64,000 nt of DNA from assembly GCA_948567375.1 (NCBI GenBank), contig OX419762.1:8686001-8750000 (forward strand), in the 5' to 3' direction. The translations under genes and the position numbers were made by a program. The DNA is from Lunularia cruciata. Its lineage: Eukaryota; Streptophyta; Marchantiopsida; Lunulariales; Lunulariaceae. Below the pieces are notes generated by a model. It saw nothing but the letters and a program-made list of their open reading frames with translations. It made no database searches and was not told the DNA's origin. Shown piece after piece: positions 23,401 to 36,478 of the stretch (within the stretch, counting starts at the first letter, position 1; the number at the start of each line of letters is the position of its first letter).

Positions 23401-25516
23401 AATACCCCAAATGCATAAGTAATTCTTTAAGGTAAATCTATCTCCAAATCCATTCTATATTCTTTGTGTTGAGGTATATTGGACTTTGTAGTTGCACGGC
23501 CTCTATTAAATGAGTAGATTTAATGGTTGGGGTGATGACACTTTCTACCTCATGAAGTCTACTTTTAGGTTCCATTTATATGGTTGTAACCTTGTTTATC
23601 CTCCTAAGTCCACTACGACTATATCTAGTGGTTGCTTGAACCATCACCTTTGACCTATGACTTGATTAGAATAGACTCAACTGTTTGATCTTGCTCCTAT
23701 CATTTACCTTTCCTTTGTAGATATGCACATATTCCTACTAAGATTTGTATATGACTCTTTGAACCATGATCTTTGACGCTTTGACTTGGTTAGAATAGAT
23801 TAAATTATTTCAGTTTTGCTCTTACTATTTACATCTCCTCCTTATATAAGCATTTTTACTTACTTAATGAACCATTCAAAGAGCTAATCCTTTTGTTCAT
23901 CATGTGATTATGTGGAAAAATTCTCCAATTTCTTCTACATCAATTATGAGGAAAATTTATTAAAAGATACTATACCACAAATTGCCTTAGTCTAAAAGAT
24001 TGCATCCTTCTTCTAGTACTTGTGCACATCCTTTTTGTAACTACCTTGGAAGGTATACAATATGAAGATTGTGACAATGAGCACCATATAGTCAGGAAAA
24101 AATTAACATCCAATACTTTTATTTTTTGTTACAGACTTCTATGAACATGTAATTTACAATCTTTTGTTGGTGTCAAATAGAAGATGCAAATTTAAGATTT
24201 TTCATTGTCTATGATAATTAATCTTTTGAATATCCATTCAAATTGTCAAGATGATCTAACAACATAGGGGTATAAATATTTAGCCAATCTCTATTTCTTT
24301 ATTTGATGAGTTTGAATTCAAGTTATGATATTTCAACAATCATGGCTTAGTTCTTGGCTATCATATAAGCTAATCTTGAGGCCTAGTCTCCAACTTCATA
24401 TATTTTCTTGTAAGTTGATGGTGAAGAATGGAAGAAATCTACTATGTTTGTGACTTCTCAAAGGGATCAAGCGGCACTTTAAGGTTAGTTAGGTGATCTT
24501 GCCACATATTCAAGTCTATTAGCATTATGTCTAATAGTTTTGGACTAAGAAAAGTAACACCATTTAGGTAATAGGTATTGGTTCCTTAGAATCATGTTTA
24601 CTTATGATGAATATGTATCATTTATTATCTTTATATATGCTTCACCTAATCAAAAATTAGGAACAAAAGAGGAATGCTTATAATTGTTTTCATTTGTAAG
24701 TTAACTCTTCAATTTCTTGTTGGTGGATATTGATTACTAAATTTATATAATTTAATACTCTATGCTCTAATCTGCCTAGTTGAGAAGTTTTCACCAAGCA
24801 TCTCAAAAGTTATTTCCTTCTCGTGTTTGACTTTGATATTGAAGGCTTGTCTAAAAGACCACTATTATAATGTCATATAGTTGGACTTACATCTTGAAGT
24901 ACCTAGATTATTTACCAAGAATATAGTAATTTGTGATAGTATGGTCAAAGAGTTATCTTTGGTTGGGTCATTCTTTAAACTATGGCTCTCCTTGCTATGA
25001 AAAACTATGTTCTATTTATCCTCCTTCTTCAGTCCTTATCATACTACTAACATAAGGTCAATAAATATTGATGGTTCAACTTTTTTTATTATCTTTAGTA
25101 TGGAATTCTTAACTTCAATTACCTTGATTGACTTGGCCTCTTATATGAATAATAATAATATCAATCTCAACTTTGATAATTGGAGAGATCCATACTAGGA
25201 GTGAATTAATTTGATCTCAATGATATAATAGATATGATTAGAACCATAAGATGGAGTGGATTTTTACTCTTTGAAAAGATGTAGTTATTGATTGCATTAA
25301 GTCTAGTTTTGCCTTGCATAAAGTCTAGTCTAACTCCTTGATCCTGACTTCTAATCATTTGACTTGCTATATAGTTAGAATTGAAGGATGGAGCAAATTT
25401 GATACCTTTAAGAACATGAAGCCATTGATTGCATGCCCTTAAGTTTTGTCTTGCATAATCTCTTCCAACTCCTTGATCTTGAGTTTTCATTAGTTGACGT
25501 CCTCTATGGTTATAGT
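20411..25516. other. AT-rich repeat region with a faint Ty1/copia relic (minus strand)
   Basis: No intact gene. Between about 22,370 and 21,950 the minus strand reads like a badly decayed copia RNase H end: a KHIEFP-like piece followed by ILTKDQLA, the typical tail motif. The rest, to 25,516, is AT-rich, with many stops in all frames. Short frames at 20,915-21,268 and 25,007-25,198 show no family features. Confidence 0.35.
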
Positions 25517-25956
25517 TGTAAAAGACTAAGGAGAGAAATAGGAGAATGGAAAGTGAATATCACATTGGGACTCTTGAATGAGAAGAACTCCAAATGCCTA
25601 GCATGAGCTTGGGCATTGGTATTTATAGGGAGTATAAAAGGTTCTTTAGAAGCTTCAAGAAGTTTCTTTAAGCCATTTTCTTGGAGTGCAAAGCCAAATT
25701 AATTGGGAAGCTTCTCAAGAAGCTTCCTTCTAGAAGTCGCCTACTTGGCATGCAAGCTAAGCTAGTTGGTAGCTTTCTAGAAGCTAACTACTTGGGGTGC
25801 AAGCTAAGCTTCCTCTTAGAAGTTGCCACTTGGCATGCACATTACCCAATACTAAGAAGGTACCAAATAGCTTCCTAGGTACTTCTAGAATATTCTAGAC
25901 TAATTTGGCCTATTTGCTTCTTTATTAGTCTTGAATAACTTGTTGGTAAACTACAT
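25517..25956 (-). mobile_element. Decayed LTR of old gypsy element 1
   Basis: Starts TGTAAAAGACTAAGG and is clearly related to the 422-bp LTRs at 34,735 and 39,955; the terminal CA end has been lost. It keeps the TTCTAGAATATTC block (25,883-25,895) and GAAGCTTC repeats. A polypurine-tract equivalent (CCCCCACC on +) follows at about 25,958, so this is the 3' LTR of a minus-strand element. Confidence 0.75.
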
Positions 25957-26951
25957 ATTCCCCCACCACTAGTTAGTGACGTCCTCATCACCATTGTAGC
26001 TTCAAACTCTTGGATGGCTATTTGTACATTTTGGAGATGAGAAAGAGGCTCCCAAGTGGCATCATGAAGGGAATACCCTTTCTAGAGGACTTTGTATTCT
26101 ATATGTTGTCGATGACTTGTTGAATGTGGCAACGTGCAAGGATACAATTAACTTAAAACTCCTCATGATCATTGATAGGGATGGGAAGAGAAGGAGGTTG
26201 GACACAAAAGGAAAAAGAAGTTGGATAGGAACAACGGGTGTCAACGTGGAAGCATGAAAGATAGGGTGGATGCGCATGTGAGAAGGCAAGGCAAGTCGAT
26301 AAGCAACAAGAGAAATTATTTTGGTGACATCAAAGGTTCCTATCCAATTAGGAGCAAGTTCACAAACTTGGGTAACAAGTGGAAGGGGTAGGTTACTAGA
26401 GGAGAGCATGAGCTTATCACCAAGTTGAGAGGTGAGATCACAATGATGGTGGTACGCATATTTTTTTGGATGATTTTGAGCAACAAAGAGATGAGATTTG
26501 ACTTGTTGGAGGGATTGGGATATGGTAGTCAAGAAGGTGGAAGTATGAGGGACATGAGATAGAGGAGGAACAAGAAGGGAATTTGGAACAAGTGGGTCTT
26601 GGCCAAAATTAAGGAAGAAAGGAGAGAATCCGATGCTTGTCTATTTGGAATTATTGTATGCAAACTCATTAGTTGCCAGACATTCATCCCAATTGGTATG
26701 GTGAATATTAGCAAAGGCATGAAGCATATCTTCTAGGTGTGATTTGCATGTTTGGTTTGTCCATCAGTTTGAGGATGACAAGCCATGGACAAAGTAAGCT
26801 TAGTGCCAAGTATCTAAAAGAGTGCTTGCCAAATTTTTCTAAGGGATCAAGGATCACGGTCAGAGATGAGTACACGAAGCATCCCATGATGCTTGAAGAC
26901 ATTGTCAAAGTAGATCTACACCAATGTTGGAGCATCCACAATATCAAAGGT

Positions 26952-27129
26952 GGAAAAAAGGCGACCGCATAGAGAACACAAAGGATGGGAAGACCCCATC
27001 AAGCCATACAATGGAGAGACAAAAAAGGTAAAATGGGGCTAGGCCCCAATAGAATCTATATGAGAAATCTGCCCTATTGCACCTAAGATATCCAAGCTAT
27101 ACAAGTCATATAATCTACAAACAAAATGG
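26952..27129 (-). mobile_element. 5'-truncated non-LTR retrotransposon fragment with 10-bp target duplication
   Basis: TATCAAAGGT flanks both sides (26,942-26,951 and 27,130-27,139). The insert, read on the minus strand, ends in the family tail (GGCTTGATGGGG, then CTATGCGGTCGCC and T-run). The gypsy sequence is continuous if the insert and one copy of the 10-mer are removed. Confidence 0.75.
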
Positions 27130-27737
27130 TATCAAAGGTTAGTGCCAAATAGATTTGCTTACTAAGTTTATCTACAAACACTATGATTGTTATGTCACCT
27201 TGCTTTGTCTTGGGCAAGGATATGATGAGACCCAAGCTAATGTGTTCCCATCAAGTAGATGGAATGGGGAGTGGTTGAAGGAGTCCACTTGGTTTTTGAT
27301 TGCTCACCTTGTTATAGTTCTCACAAGATCATATAAACTCCCAAACACCTCATGCCATGTTGGGCCACCATCATTGGCATTGGAAGGTACATGAGGTCTT
27401 GTCCACACCCATGTGACCAATGATTGGTAGGTCATGGTTTCTTGAAGGTGAACAAGTTGGAGATCACCCTTGGTTGGAATATAGATCAGGTTCTCATAGA
27501 ATAGAAGGTCTTCCTTGAAGGAGAAGGTGATGTATTCCTTGTCGCATGTTGCAAGACAACCTTATACCATTTGAAAGAAAGGATCTTGTTGTAAAGCTAT
27601 CTTAAACTCTATTTGGACTTTAGAGTCAATTGATACCATTGTAATTGCTACCATGATGAGAGGAAGAGACTTCAAATCAAGTCATCATGATAGGACATCA
27701 GGGATGACTTGGAACTGGAACACCTATTTGTGCATGT

Positions 27738-28390
27738 GTGCGGTATTGTGATATTTAGTTTGGCATTACAAGTACTTGAGAGATATTATTTATATAGAGA
27801 TAAAGGATGGTTCTACATTAGTCATAATTAGCTCAAGTTAGTCATAGCTAAGATAGTGAGCACCTTACTTTAGAGGAAGTGGAAAAGATGAGCACGTCTA
27901 TTTTGTATTCTAGTGTGTTGACTTGGTATTATTCTTAGGTGTTTGGCTTTGAGGAAAGAGTTGAGAAATCTTGGGCCCGCAAACCTTTTTGTTTTGGATT
28001 CTTCTTTAGTCCAAGGATAGCCTATGTGAAGGAATGCTTGACTTAGTGGTTGGGTCAAGATAAGATCAAATGCTTAGTGGAATATGCCCATGTGGATAGA
28101 TATTCCTTTATACTTTTTGACTTTATTTTACTTTTAGCCTAGTAACTTGAGTTACTCTAGTAATTAGTAATTTTGGTGTGTAACTATTTCATAAGTACAT
28201 AAACAAGGGGTGAGGAGGTACTCATCATCCTTTCATTTTCAACTCTCTCTCTCTCTCTCTCTCTCATTGAGTTCTCTAGTGAGCAATGTCTTGAGTCTTG
28301 GAGTGTTAGCCTTGGAGGAGTATGATGGAGTTGAGATTCTTTGCCTTCTTAGTCCATGGTGCGCTACCATACTAGCCATCAGAGGTTCAT
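27738..28390. mobile_element. Possible solo LTR or other insertion inside gypsy relic 1
   Basis: About 650 bp interrupt the alignment of relic 1 with the intact element. The insert includes a CT microsatellite (28,238-28,264) and leader-like sequence. No clear TG/CA ends or target duplication could be fixed, so the class is uncertain. Confidence 0.35.
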
Positions 28391-28580
28391 CCTGAGTGGG
28401 AGACAAAACCACACAAGTTTGTACTCACAAGTCCGACTCACAAAACCAACCAAGTTTGTACTCAAGTTTGATGTCAAAAAATTATAGGTGTTCCTCCCAT
28501 TGATGATATTGACTCTTCATATGTTCCAAATGTAATTTCTGCAACAAGGCTTTTGATCAGTTTGCATGAATACAAAAAGG

Positions 28581-28730
28581 AATTACTCTACTTGAGATTA
28601 AGAACAATTAGCAATGGTATATGCCACTAAGGTATGGAGGCATTATCACTTGTTTCCCCAAGAGATAATGCCACCATACCTTAGTGGCATATACCATTGC
28701 TAATTGTTCTTAATCTCAAGTAGAGTAATT
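28581..28730. repeat. Near-perfect inverted repeat, 66-bp arms, 18-bp loop
   Basis: Arms 28,581-28,646 and 28,665-28,730 are reverse complements with one mismatch; the loop is 28,647-28,664. The right arm matches normal gypsy sequence (compare 36,870-36,935); the left arm is an extra inverted copy. Confidence 0.9.
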
Positions 28731-29239
28731 ACTTTCTGTTGTATTTAGTCGATGAAACACAAAGGCAATGAGATGTAACCCATTTGGGAATTCTTGCAAC
28801 AACATGGATCCAATCACAAAGTTAGAAGCATCAAAATTAACCACTCAAGGTAGTTGAGGATCATATGGTTGAAGAATAGGTCTTGAAGACACCATATGTT
28901 TCAGCGTTTGTAATGCTTCTTCATGCTTGGTAGTCAATTGAAAGCTTGAGTTCTTCCCCAAGAGTTGGTCAATAGTGTGGCCACATAAGCATAGTAGTAG
29001 ATGAATTATCAATAAGAACTTACCAATCCATTAATGCTCATACTTCCATAACATCTTTTGGAGTAGACCAATCAGTAATGGCCTTGATTTTCTCCTCTTC
29101 CATCTTGATCCCCTCCTATGAGATCTTGTGACCCAAGAAGGTAACTTCCTTCTGCCAAAAGGCACATTTTGACTTCTTGCATTAAAACTTCCACTAGTGT
29201 AGTCATCTTAGGACTTCTTCCACATGATTTCCATGTCTT

Positions 29240-32200
29240 GCTATAGAGTATTTTCCAAGAACACCACCATGTACTTATCCAATAGCCCACCAACACCCGA
29301 TGCATCTAATCCATGAAAGCTACTAGAGATTAGTGACCCAAAAAAGCAAAACTCTCCACTAAGAATGCCCATACCTTGTGCGAAAGGCAGTCTTTTGTAC
29401 ATCTTTTCTACCAATGGGAATCTCTCAATAGCACACTCACATGTGGCAGATGAAATCATTCATTCATGTATATATAGAATTATAATACATTATTAACACT
29501 TTAATATGGAATTTTTATTTGGAGAGTTAATATAAAAGGAAGCTCAAGTAACAACTAATATAGAAAGAAAAGACATTTGTGAAGTATTATGATAATAGTT
29601 AACTATTAGAGAGTTTAGTTAAATCACCTTAAGTTAATGAATGATTATAATGGATTTAATTATAATATATAATAATTATAGTGGATTTTATAGGAATAAT
29701 CATATAGACACTATTGGGACTTAGCCCCATTTTTTTACTTTTTTTGTCTCTCCCTTGTACAGCTTGATGGATTATCCCATCCTTTGTGTTTTCTACACTA
29801 TTGCCCCTTTCTCATTATAATGGAGTCAATTTCATTATTAATCTCTTGCAAACAACATGGCATGATGTAGGTGAAGAGTTTAGGAATGATTTTGGTTGAG
29901 TATATACTTAATTACAAGCTCCCACCTATATACAACATCAATCATGAATAACATGTCCAGAATCCAGATTCTAGAAAGATGCTTTAACCTCATTTTGTTC
30001 TACAGTATCTTTATCCCGATCAAGAAAGTTTAACTCCCTCTCGATTTTTTTTTATTGATGTGCTAGGATTTAGAATAAATTTTTTAGATTTATTGATTTC
30101 AAATCTCTGATATAATATTGGAAGTTTTCCTTGGGTATACTTCTCATTTTTTAAGACAGCGTGTGAAAATGTTTATATTAATTTCTGATATTAATTGTTA
30201 TTAATCTAAAATCAATCAATCATCAATCCAAATTTACCTTCCAACGGAATTGTAGATTAAAAGAAAATAGTATCAAAACAGATTATTTGGAGGTGAATAT
30301 CATGGACCAATTATCCTTTCTTAACTTTGAATTTTATCTTAATTCTAGTCATAATCAATATATTCAACTTAAGCGTAGATGCATCTACTATTGAATAATA
30401 AATATAAGTGAGTATAAAGTCAGATTGATGACAATTAACATCAAGAAGTATAATATGTACCCTAGTCTTTTTTATAGTGTCTTGTTAGTACATTTAAGTC
30501 ATTTTTATGGCTGTTATAGTTTTGTTAGCAATCTTGAGTAAGTTGTTTAAACTATTATGGTTCCCTTAGGTACCACAAGAACTACAGTTATGATTATGAT
30601 AATGGTGTATGTTGTTTAAGGTTGAAATTCTTAATTCACTTAAGAAGAGGTTATATCTTGAGTTAAAGGGATGAGTAACCTTGAATTAAGTTTCAGAAAA
30701 CACTCTTCTTCTATGTTAAGTCTTCTGAATTTGAAAAGAAAATTATTGAGGAAAAAACTATTAAATGTATTTTGGTACATTTGGATTTTTTGGAGACAGA
30801 GTGAGTTAAGTATGATTGATAATAATTACAATTGCATATTGATAATATATATATATATATATATATTGGTCTTTAAATTATTATAATTATAAATTAATTT
30901 CAATTTAAATTATATAATTATTTATTTTTATATTTTCATACAATGAGACTTCATTCAATCTTCTTTTTGAGAAAATTTGTAAATCTCTTGTACATCACAA
31001 CCCCTCCATGCTTTTAATTTGGAGTAAATAAAAGAACAAGTGCAAGATTATGTCTCTATGGTTCATTTGGCCCGACATAAACTAACAGTTTTACATAAAA
31101 GTGCTTTTGAGTACATCAAGCTCTAATACCTCTACTCCCATGTTCAAGTTATTTCCTTATCAAGAGATCTTTGGTTATTATTTTCCACAAGATGTCAAAT
31201 TGTAAACATGTTCCAAGATTTTGTTTCTAGAGCTTTCACTTTCTTACTTGGTCCATAAAGATGAAAGTCAAACTCAAAGTACACTATTGCCTTTATTTAT
31301 GTTTGTTGAATATCTAGATCTTAAATTCATTTGGAATCAAAGTGATTGTACATTCCCAACTACTGAAGACTATAGACTATGAGGAAATTATTCTAGAATG
31401 AAGTTTTCATCAAAATTATTCAACAAGTTTGGGATGGGTTTCTTTTTTTTAATGTTTTGATACTAATTAAGTAATAGGTTACATGACACAAAAATGAGTT
31501 ATGAATCCTTGTTCCATATACATATATTCCTTGTCTTTCATGGGCAACATGTCAAATTCCTCTCCAATTACTCCTTTTTTAGTCTTACTTATAATTCCTT
31601 GATTTATTTTACAATGTTTAAGTTTTGTGAATTTATTTCTTCTACCCTCCAATCAACCTTTGTGTAAATGAAGATCATTGAATTGTAGAAGATGTTGAAT
31701 ATGTTACAAAGGATGACAACTATCAATAGTTTCCAAGTTTAGATAAGAGAGATATATGTAGAATCCAATACCTTGGCCAAACAAGAGTTTTTGATTCATT
31801 TATTGGATATAGAGAAAAGTGAAAAGATAGAAAAAAATTCAATATAGACCTAGGCTTTAGGAATGCAAGGTCACAATCATCCATAAGAATACCATGATTA
31901 CAATAGAGTATTACTTGTCTATAAGTTGTATTAGATAAGATAATCTAGATGGTGGATAGATGATGGATGGAGCTTCTAAAGTGGTCAAGTATATTATTTA
32001 TTCATTGTACTTTGAAAATGCATTGTGTATCAATTTACATAAATTAATATGGGAAAGGCTGATCCCTAAATCCTACTTTACACTTTTGAATATAACATAT
32101 TATGGCTGAATTCAAGTTCTTGTTTTGTGGTCAATTATAGGCTTTGAAGAATTTCCCACTCACTTGATTACCCGTCAAAAGAAAATGAGTGATAAGCATT

Positions 32201-32246
32201 CAACTATAAATGAACACAAATTAAGTATATGCTTACAATAACAAAC
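29240..32246. repeat. Repeat unit R, copy 1 (upstream of receptor fragment D)
   Basis: AT-rich, non-coding sequence that aligns with 56,450-59,540, 61,160-63,387 and, in part, 42,290-43,000. It begins in decayed gypsy reverse transcriptase (29,459-29,072 minus) and contains a retrotransposon tail at 29,695-29,815. It also carries a TA microsatellite at 30,847-30,866. It ends with the 'GGCTTTGAAGAATTTCC' block that precedes copies B, C and D. No gene seen. Confidence 0.7.
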
Positions 32247-33108
32247 ATGCTCTTGGATCCTAGCTAGACCATGCATCAGGGCATTCCAACTTGCACCAAC
32301 TACTTTCTCTACAGTGATGAGGTTTCGCTTAGGTTTGGTCCACCCATCTGCATCTTCATTACTCATTTGTGAGTGTGGTTCCACACTAGATACAACAGCA
32401 GTCCATATGAGGACAGAGGATAGCTATCCATGATGCTATTAGGGACATAATGTTTGCTTTAGCACGAGAGAGTTGATACTTGGCTTGGTCAGTGCATTTG
32501 TATGCTTTGTAAACGACACGTGTTAGGGCAGATTTATACTTGGTCCAAGATGATCAGGTGATAGTAGCGGATGTCATGGTTACGTACCCTACACATGATA
32601 CAATTTCAGAGAGAGTGATAACCCATCCCCATGGATGGGTGGCAAGTGCAGCTGTAAGTTGTAAGGTCTCCAAGTATATGGACATGCAGCGAGGTCATCT
32701 CTTTGTTCCTCTAGCCTTGGAGTTATATGGAGGGTTGGACACTACATTCAATCACAGTTTTCAAGGAGTGCGCAAGAGCTTATCATGTTAGGTGCTAGGG
32801 AGTCCCACTCTCACTCTCATACTTTGTAGCACATTTTAGACAGTGTGAGCGTGTGTCCATTGCTCTACATAGGGTAGTGGCTGGTGCAATCAATAAGAGA
32901 GCAATCACACTAGGTGATGCTTCTTCAGATGGTTTAGTTGTTTGTAGACCATATGACATGCATAGCTCAAATATCTTAGGTACAATAGGGCAAATTTCTC
33001 ATATAGACTCTATTGTGGCCTAGTCCCATTTTAGCTCTTTTGTCTCTCCCTTGTAAGGCTTGATGGGGTCTTCCCATCCTTCATGTTCTCTATGCGGTCA
33101 CCTTTTCC
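32247..33108 (+). mobile_element. Decayed non-LTR (LINE-like) retrotransposon 3' part
   Basis: The insert interrupts the copy D upstream region and is flanked by an imperfect duplication of AATAACAAAC (32,237-32,246; 33,109-33,118). Frames at 32,540-32,791 (VSKYMDMQRG, FVPLALELYGGL) and about 32,810-33,020 (SLSYFVAHF, VSIALHRVVAGAI) recall the region downstream of the reverse transcriptase in plant LINE proteins. It ends in the shared 3' tail CTATGCGGTCACC plus T-run. The family call rests on remembered resemblance. Confidence 0.55.
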
Positions 33109-33954
33109 AATAACAAAAAACAAACAACATTTCAATAGAATGAAACCATACACAATGTTGTACCTTTAACTCAACACAAGTAATGTCACTATTGCTTTTA
33201 TTCTAATAGAACAAGGCCAATTGACATGACTCGATTACTATGAAAGCATCGGTAATGTATTTTCACTGCACATATAAATGGTAATCTAAAAAGGCAAAGA
33301 AAGACCTTTCACAAGGTTTTCCCAACAAACCTGACAAGATGATGGGGCACTACAATACCTCAATCAGTTCAATAGACTAGTAAAGCAAATTCACACATTG
33401 TTGCGGGTGTAGCCATAGATTTGTGGGGTATTATCACAACAATAGTGATTCTCCATAGAATTGAGCATGATATGCAGGAATATGACAACCAAAGGAGCTG
33501 CCAAGTGGGTAATTCACTATTTTGCATTTATTTGTTATAGAAACCAAGGATCTTGGTTGCAGTTAATCAAGATAAGCTGTTGCAATCAAGTTATGATTTG
33601 ATTCTACACCTTTTACATGTCCATGTTACAATTTGATCAGGATCAATTGATTGTAATGGAATGATCTTTTATTTGATAAGCCCATTTGGTTATGGTTTAG
33701 CTTTAGGTCATCAAAAACATGTTATTGTTGATGTTGCTTTTATTGAAATAGATTAATTAATCAAAGAGATTAATTTTATTGGATTCTAGAATCATCTAAC
33801 CATTTTGTATAATGTTCAAGTGACCAACATGGTATACAAACTATGCGGTCCTCATAAGGAGAAAATAAAATTGAAAATTTTAATGTTCCATGGGCTTCAA
33901 TTTGACAATCTAGGACTTGAGATCCACCTATCTACTTGGAAGTTGTACATTGTA
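33109..33954 (+). pseudogene. Receptor copy D: 5' fragment, CpG-depleted
   Basis: 33,109-33,828 aligns to the 5' flank of A, B and C. The first exon starts at ATG 33,829 and reads MVYKLCGPHKEKIK, then FHGLQFDN, for about 39 codons before junction with old gypsy sequence near 33,950. The acceptor before the ATG has mutated from CAG to CAA. Almost every CpG of the other copies is TpG or CpA here, and a large internal deletion removes CpG-rich leader sequence near 33,432. It cannot be expressed as a receptor. Confidence 0.85.
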
Positions 33955-34734
33955 CCCAAGGTGTTGTCCACACCCATGTGACCAGCGATTAGTAAGTCAT
34001 GGGGTCCTTGAAGGTATACAAGTCAGAGATCATCCTTGGCTAGAACATAGATTTGGTTCTCACAAAATAAAATTCCTACCTTGAAGGAGAAAGTGTTATA
34101 CTCCTTGTTGCATGTTGCAAGATGACCTTGTATCATCTGATAGAAGGGATCTTATTGTAAAGCTATTCTAAACTTGATTTGGACTTTGGAGTCGACTGAC
34201 ATTGTCATAATTGCCATCATGATGAGAGGAAGAGACTTCAAATTAGGTTATTGTGATAGGGCATCAAGGATGACATGGAACCAACCAGATTTGTACTAAA
34301 GTTTGATGTGAAACAACTATAGTTGTTCCTTCCATCAATGTGTCAACTCTTCATGTGTTCCAAATATAATATCTACAATAAAGGTTTGTGATCAATTTGC
34401 ATGAGCAGTTGTGTCCCCAAGAGATAATGCCTCTATACCTTGGTGGCATATACTATTGCTAATTGTTCATAATATCAAGCAAAGTAATTCCTTTTTGCGG
34501 TATTAAGTTGGTGAGACATAAAGGCAATGGGATGTAACCCATTTGGAAATTCTTACTGCAACATTGCTCCAATTGCAACGTTAGAAGCATCAAAATCAAC
34601 CACACAAGGTAGTTGAGTGTCATATGGTTGAAGAATGGGTCTTGAAGACACCCTATGTTTGAGCTTGGAATGCTTCTTTGTGTTTGGTGGTCCACTAAAA
34701 GCTTTACTTTTTCTCCAAGAGGTTGATCAATAGT
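33955..34734 (-). pseudogene. Old gypsy relic 3, 3' part (RNase H/connection)
   Basis: A diverged minus-strand copy of the sequence at about 36,400-37,190 of the intact element. It continues at 40,382-42,110, being split by the nested element. Its end at 33,955 abuts receptor fragment D. Confidence 0.8.
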
Positions 34735-35156
34735 TGTAAAAGACCAAAACCGAGGAGAGAAATAGGAGAATGGAACTCACATTGGGACACTTGAATGAGG
34801 GAAAACTCTGAATGCCTAGCATGAGCTTTGGCTTTGGTATTTATAGATAGCATACAAGACCCTTGAAGCTTCTCAAGAAGCTTTCTTGAGCCGCTTTCTT
34901 GGAGTGCAAGCCAAGCTTCTCAAGAAGCTTCTCAAGAAGCTTCCTTCTAGAAGCTGCCTACTTGGCGTGCAAGCTAAGCTAATTAGAAGCTTTGAGAAGC
35001 TTCCTTCTAGAAGCTACCTGCTTAGGGCACAAGTTAACTAGTTGGGAAGCTTCACAAGAAGCTTCTTAGATACTTCTAGAATATTCTAGGCTATTTTGTC
35101 TTATTCTCTACTTTGTAAGCCCGACTAACTTTGTTGCTAAACTCCATATTGTTACA
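34735..35156 (-). repeat. 3' LTR of chromovirus
   Basis: 422 bp, TG...CA ends. Compared with the 5' LTR several CG positions are TG (for example TTTGTTG for CGTCGTCG near 35,130). The heat-shock-like block TTCTAGAATATTC is at 35,074-35,086. Confidence 0.95.
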
Positions 35157-35885
35157 TATTCCCCCGCCGCTAGTTGGTGACGTCCTCGTCGCCAATGAAG
35201 CTTTGAATTCCTTGATGGTCATCTGTGCATTTTGGAGGTGGGAAAGAGGTTTCCATGTGGCATCATGAAGGGGATACCCTTTCCAAAGGATCTTGTGCTC
35301 CATATGTTGGGGACGGCCTCGTTGAATATGACAACATGTAAGGATATGATCAACTTCATACTCCTCATGATCATTGATAGGGACAGGCAGAGGAGGAGGT
35401 TGGACTCGAGAGGAAAAGGAAGAGGGGTTAGGAACAAAGGGTTTCAACTTGGAAACATGAAAGACAGGATGGATATGCATGTGACAAGGCAAGGCAAGTC
35501 GATAAGCAACAGGAAAGACAATGTGGGTGATATCAAAGGGTCCTATCCAATTAGGAGCAAGTTTACGAACTTGGGTATCAAGTGGGAGAGGGAGGTTACT
35601 AGAAGATAACATGACTTTATTGCCAACTTCAAAGGTGAGATCACAATGATGGTGATCCGCATATTGTTTTTGGCAATTCTGAGCAACAAGGAGGTGAGAC
35701 TTGGCTTGTTGGAGAGATTGGGATATAGTGGTCAAGAATGTGGAAGTATGAGGAACCTGAGAGGGAGGGGGAGCAAGAAGAGAATTTGGAACAAGCGGAT
35801 TTTTGCCAAAATTGAGAAAGAAGGGAGAAAATCCGGTGTTGCTTGTTTGGAATTGTTGTAGGCAAATTCTACAGCTGCAAGACAT
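35091..35885 (-). pseudogene. Chromovirus integrase C-terminus and chromodomain
   Basis: A continuous frame (35,885 to 35,091) includes the integrase C-terminal GPFDI and HPVFHVSKLKPF motifs and then a chromodomain: EYEVDHIL, KILWKGYP, DATWKP. It is in a different frame from the upstream integrase core, so a frameshift lies between 35,885 and 35,732. The frame runs on into the LTR. Confidence 0.85.
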
Positions 35886-36256
35886 TCATCCCAGTTGGTA
35901 TGGTGGACATTGACAAAGGCCCGCAACATATCCTCCAATGTATGATTGGCGCGTTCAGTTTGTCCATCAGTTTGAGGATGATAGGTTATGGACAAAGCAA
36001 GCTTGGTGCCGAGTATCTGGAAGAGTGCTTGCCAAAACTTTCCTATAAATTGAGGATCACGGTCGGAGATGAGTACACTTGGCATCCCATGATGCTTGAA
36101 GACATTGTCAAAGTATATTTGCGCTAAAGTTGGAGCATCCACGGTATCACAGGTTGGTGCCAAGTGGATTTGCTTACTAAGCTTATCCACAAACACCATG
36201 ATTACGGTGTGTCCTTGTTTTGTCTTTGGCAAGGATGCGATGAGATCCAAGCTCAC
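35732..36256 (-). pseudogene. Chromovirus integrase core
   Basis: Contains the DDE region: MVFVDKLSK, the ISDRDPQF block and YHPQTDGQTERAN, all typical of Ty3/gypsy integrase. Upstream (36,460-36,260), a zinc-binding HHCC segment can be read on the same frame but with TGA stops that fit former CGA codons. Confidence 0.9.
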
Positions 36257-36478
36257 ATGCTCCCAACGAGCGGATGGAATGGCCAGTGGTTGAAGGAGTC
36301 CACTCGGCTTTTGGTTGCTAGCCTTGTTCCGTTGGCAACTCTCACATGATCAAACAAAGTCTCGAACATCTCGTGACATGTTGGGCCACCACCATTGGCG
36401 TTGGAGGGTGCCCAAGGTCTTGTCCACTCCCATGTGACCAGCTATTGGTAAATCATGGGCTTCTTGAAGGCGCACAAG

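Larger units (their letters stand above)
25957..29430 (-). pseudogene. Old Ty3/gypsy chromovirus relic 1 (integrase to reverse transcriptase)
   Basis: Read on the minus strand, this is a diverged copy of the intact element at 34,735-40,376: integrase C-terminus (26,532-26,062), integrase core pieces (to 26,947), RNase H/connection (27,120-27,735 and 28,390-29,070) and reverse transcriptase to about 29,430. It is broken by many stops, by a 178-bp retrotransposon fragment (26,952-27,129), by a possible insertion at about 27,738-28,390 and by a 66-bp inverted duplication. The 5' part (protease, gag, 5' LTR) is missing; the end joins repeat unit R. Confidence 0.75.

Noticed and set aside
30847-30866. 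TA-rich runs here and at 42,567-42,614 as possible origins or promoters
   Set aside because: They look like simple microsatellites within repeat unit R, with no accompanying signals.
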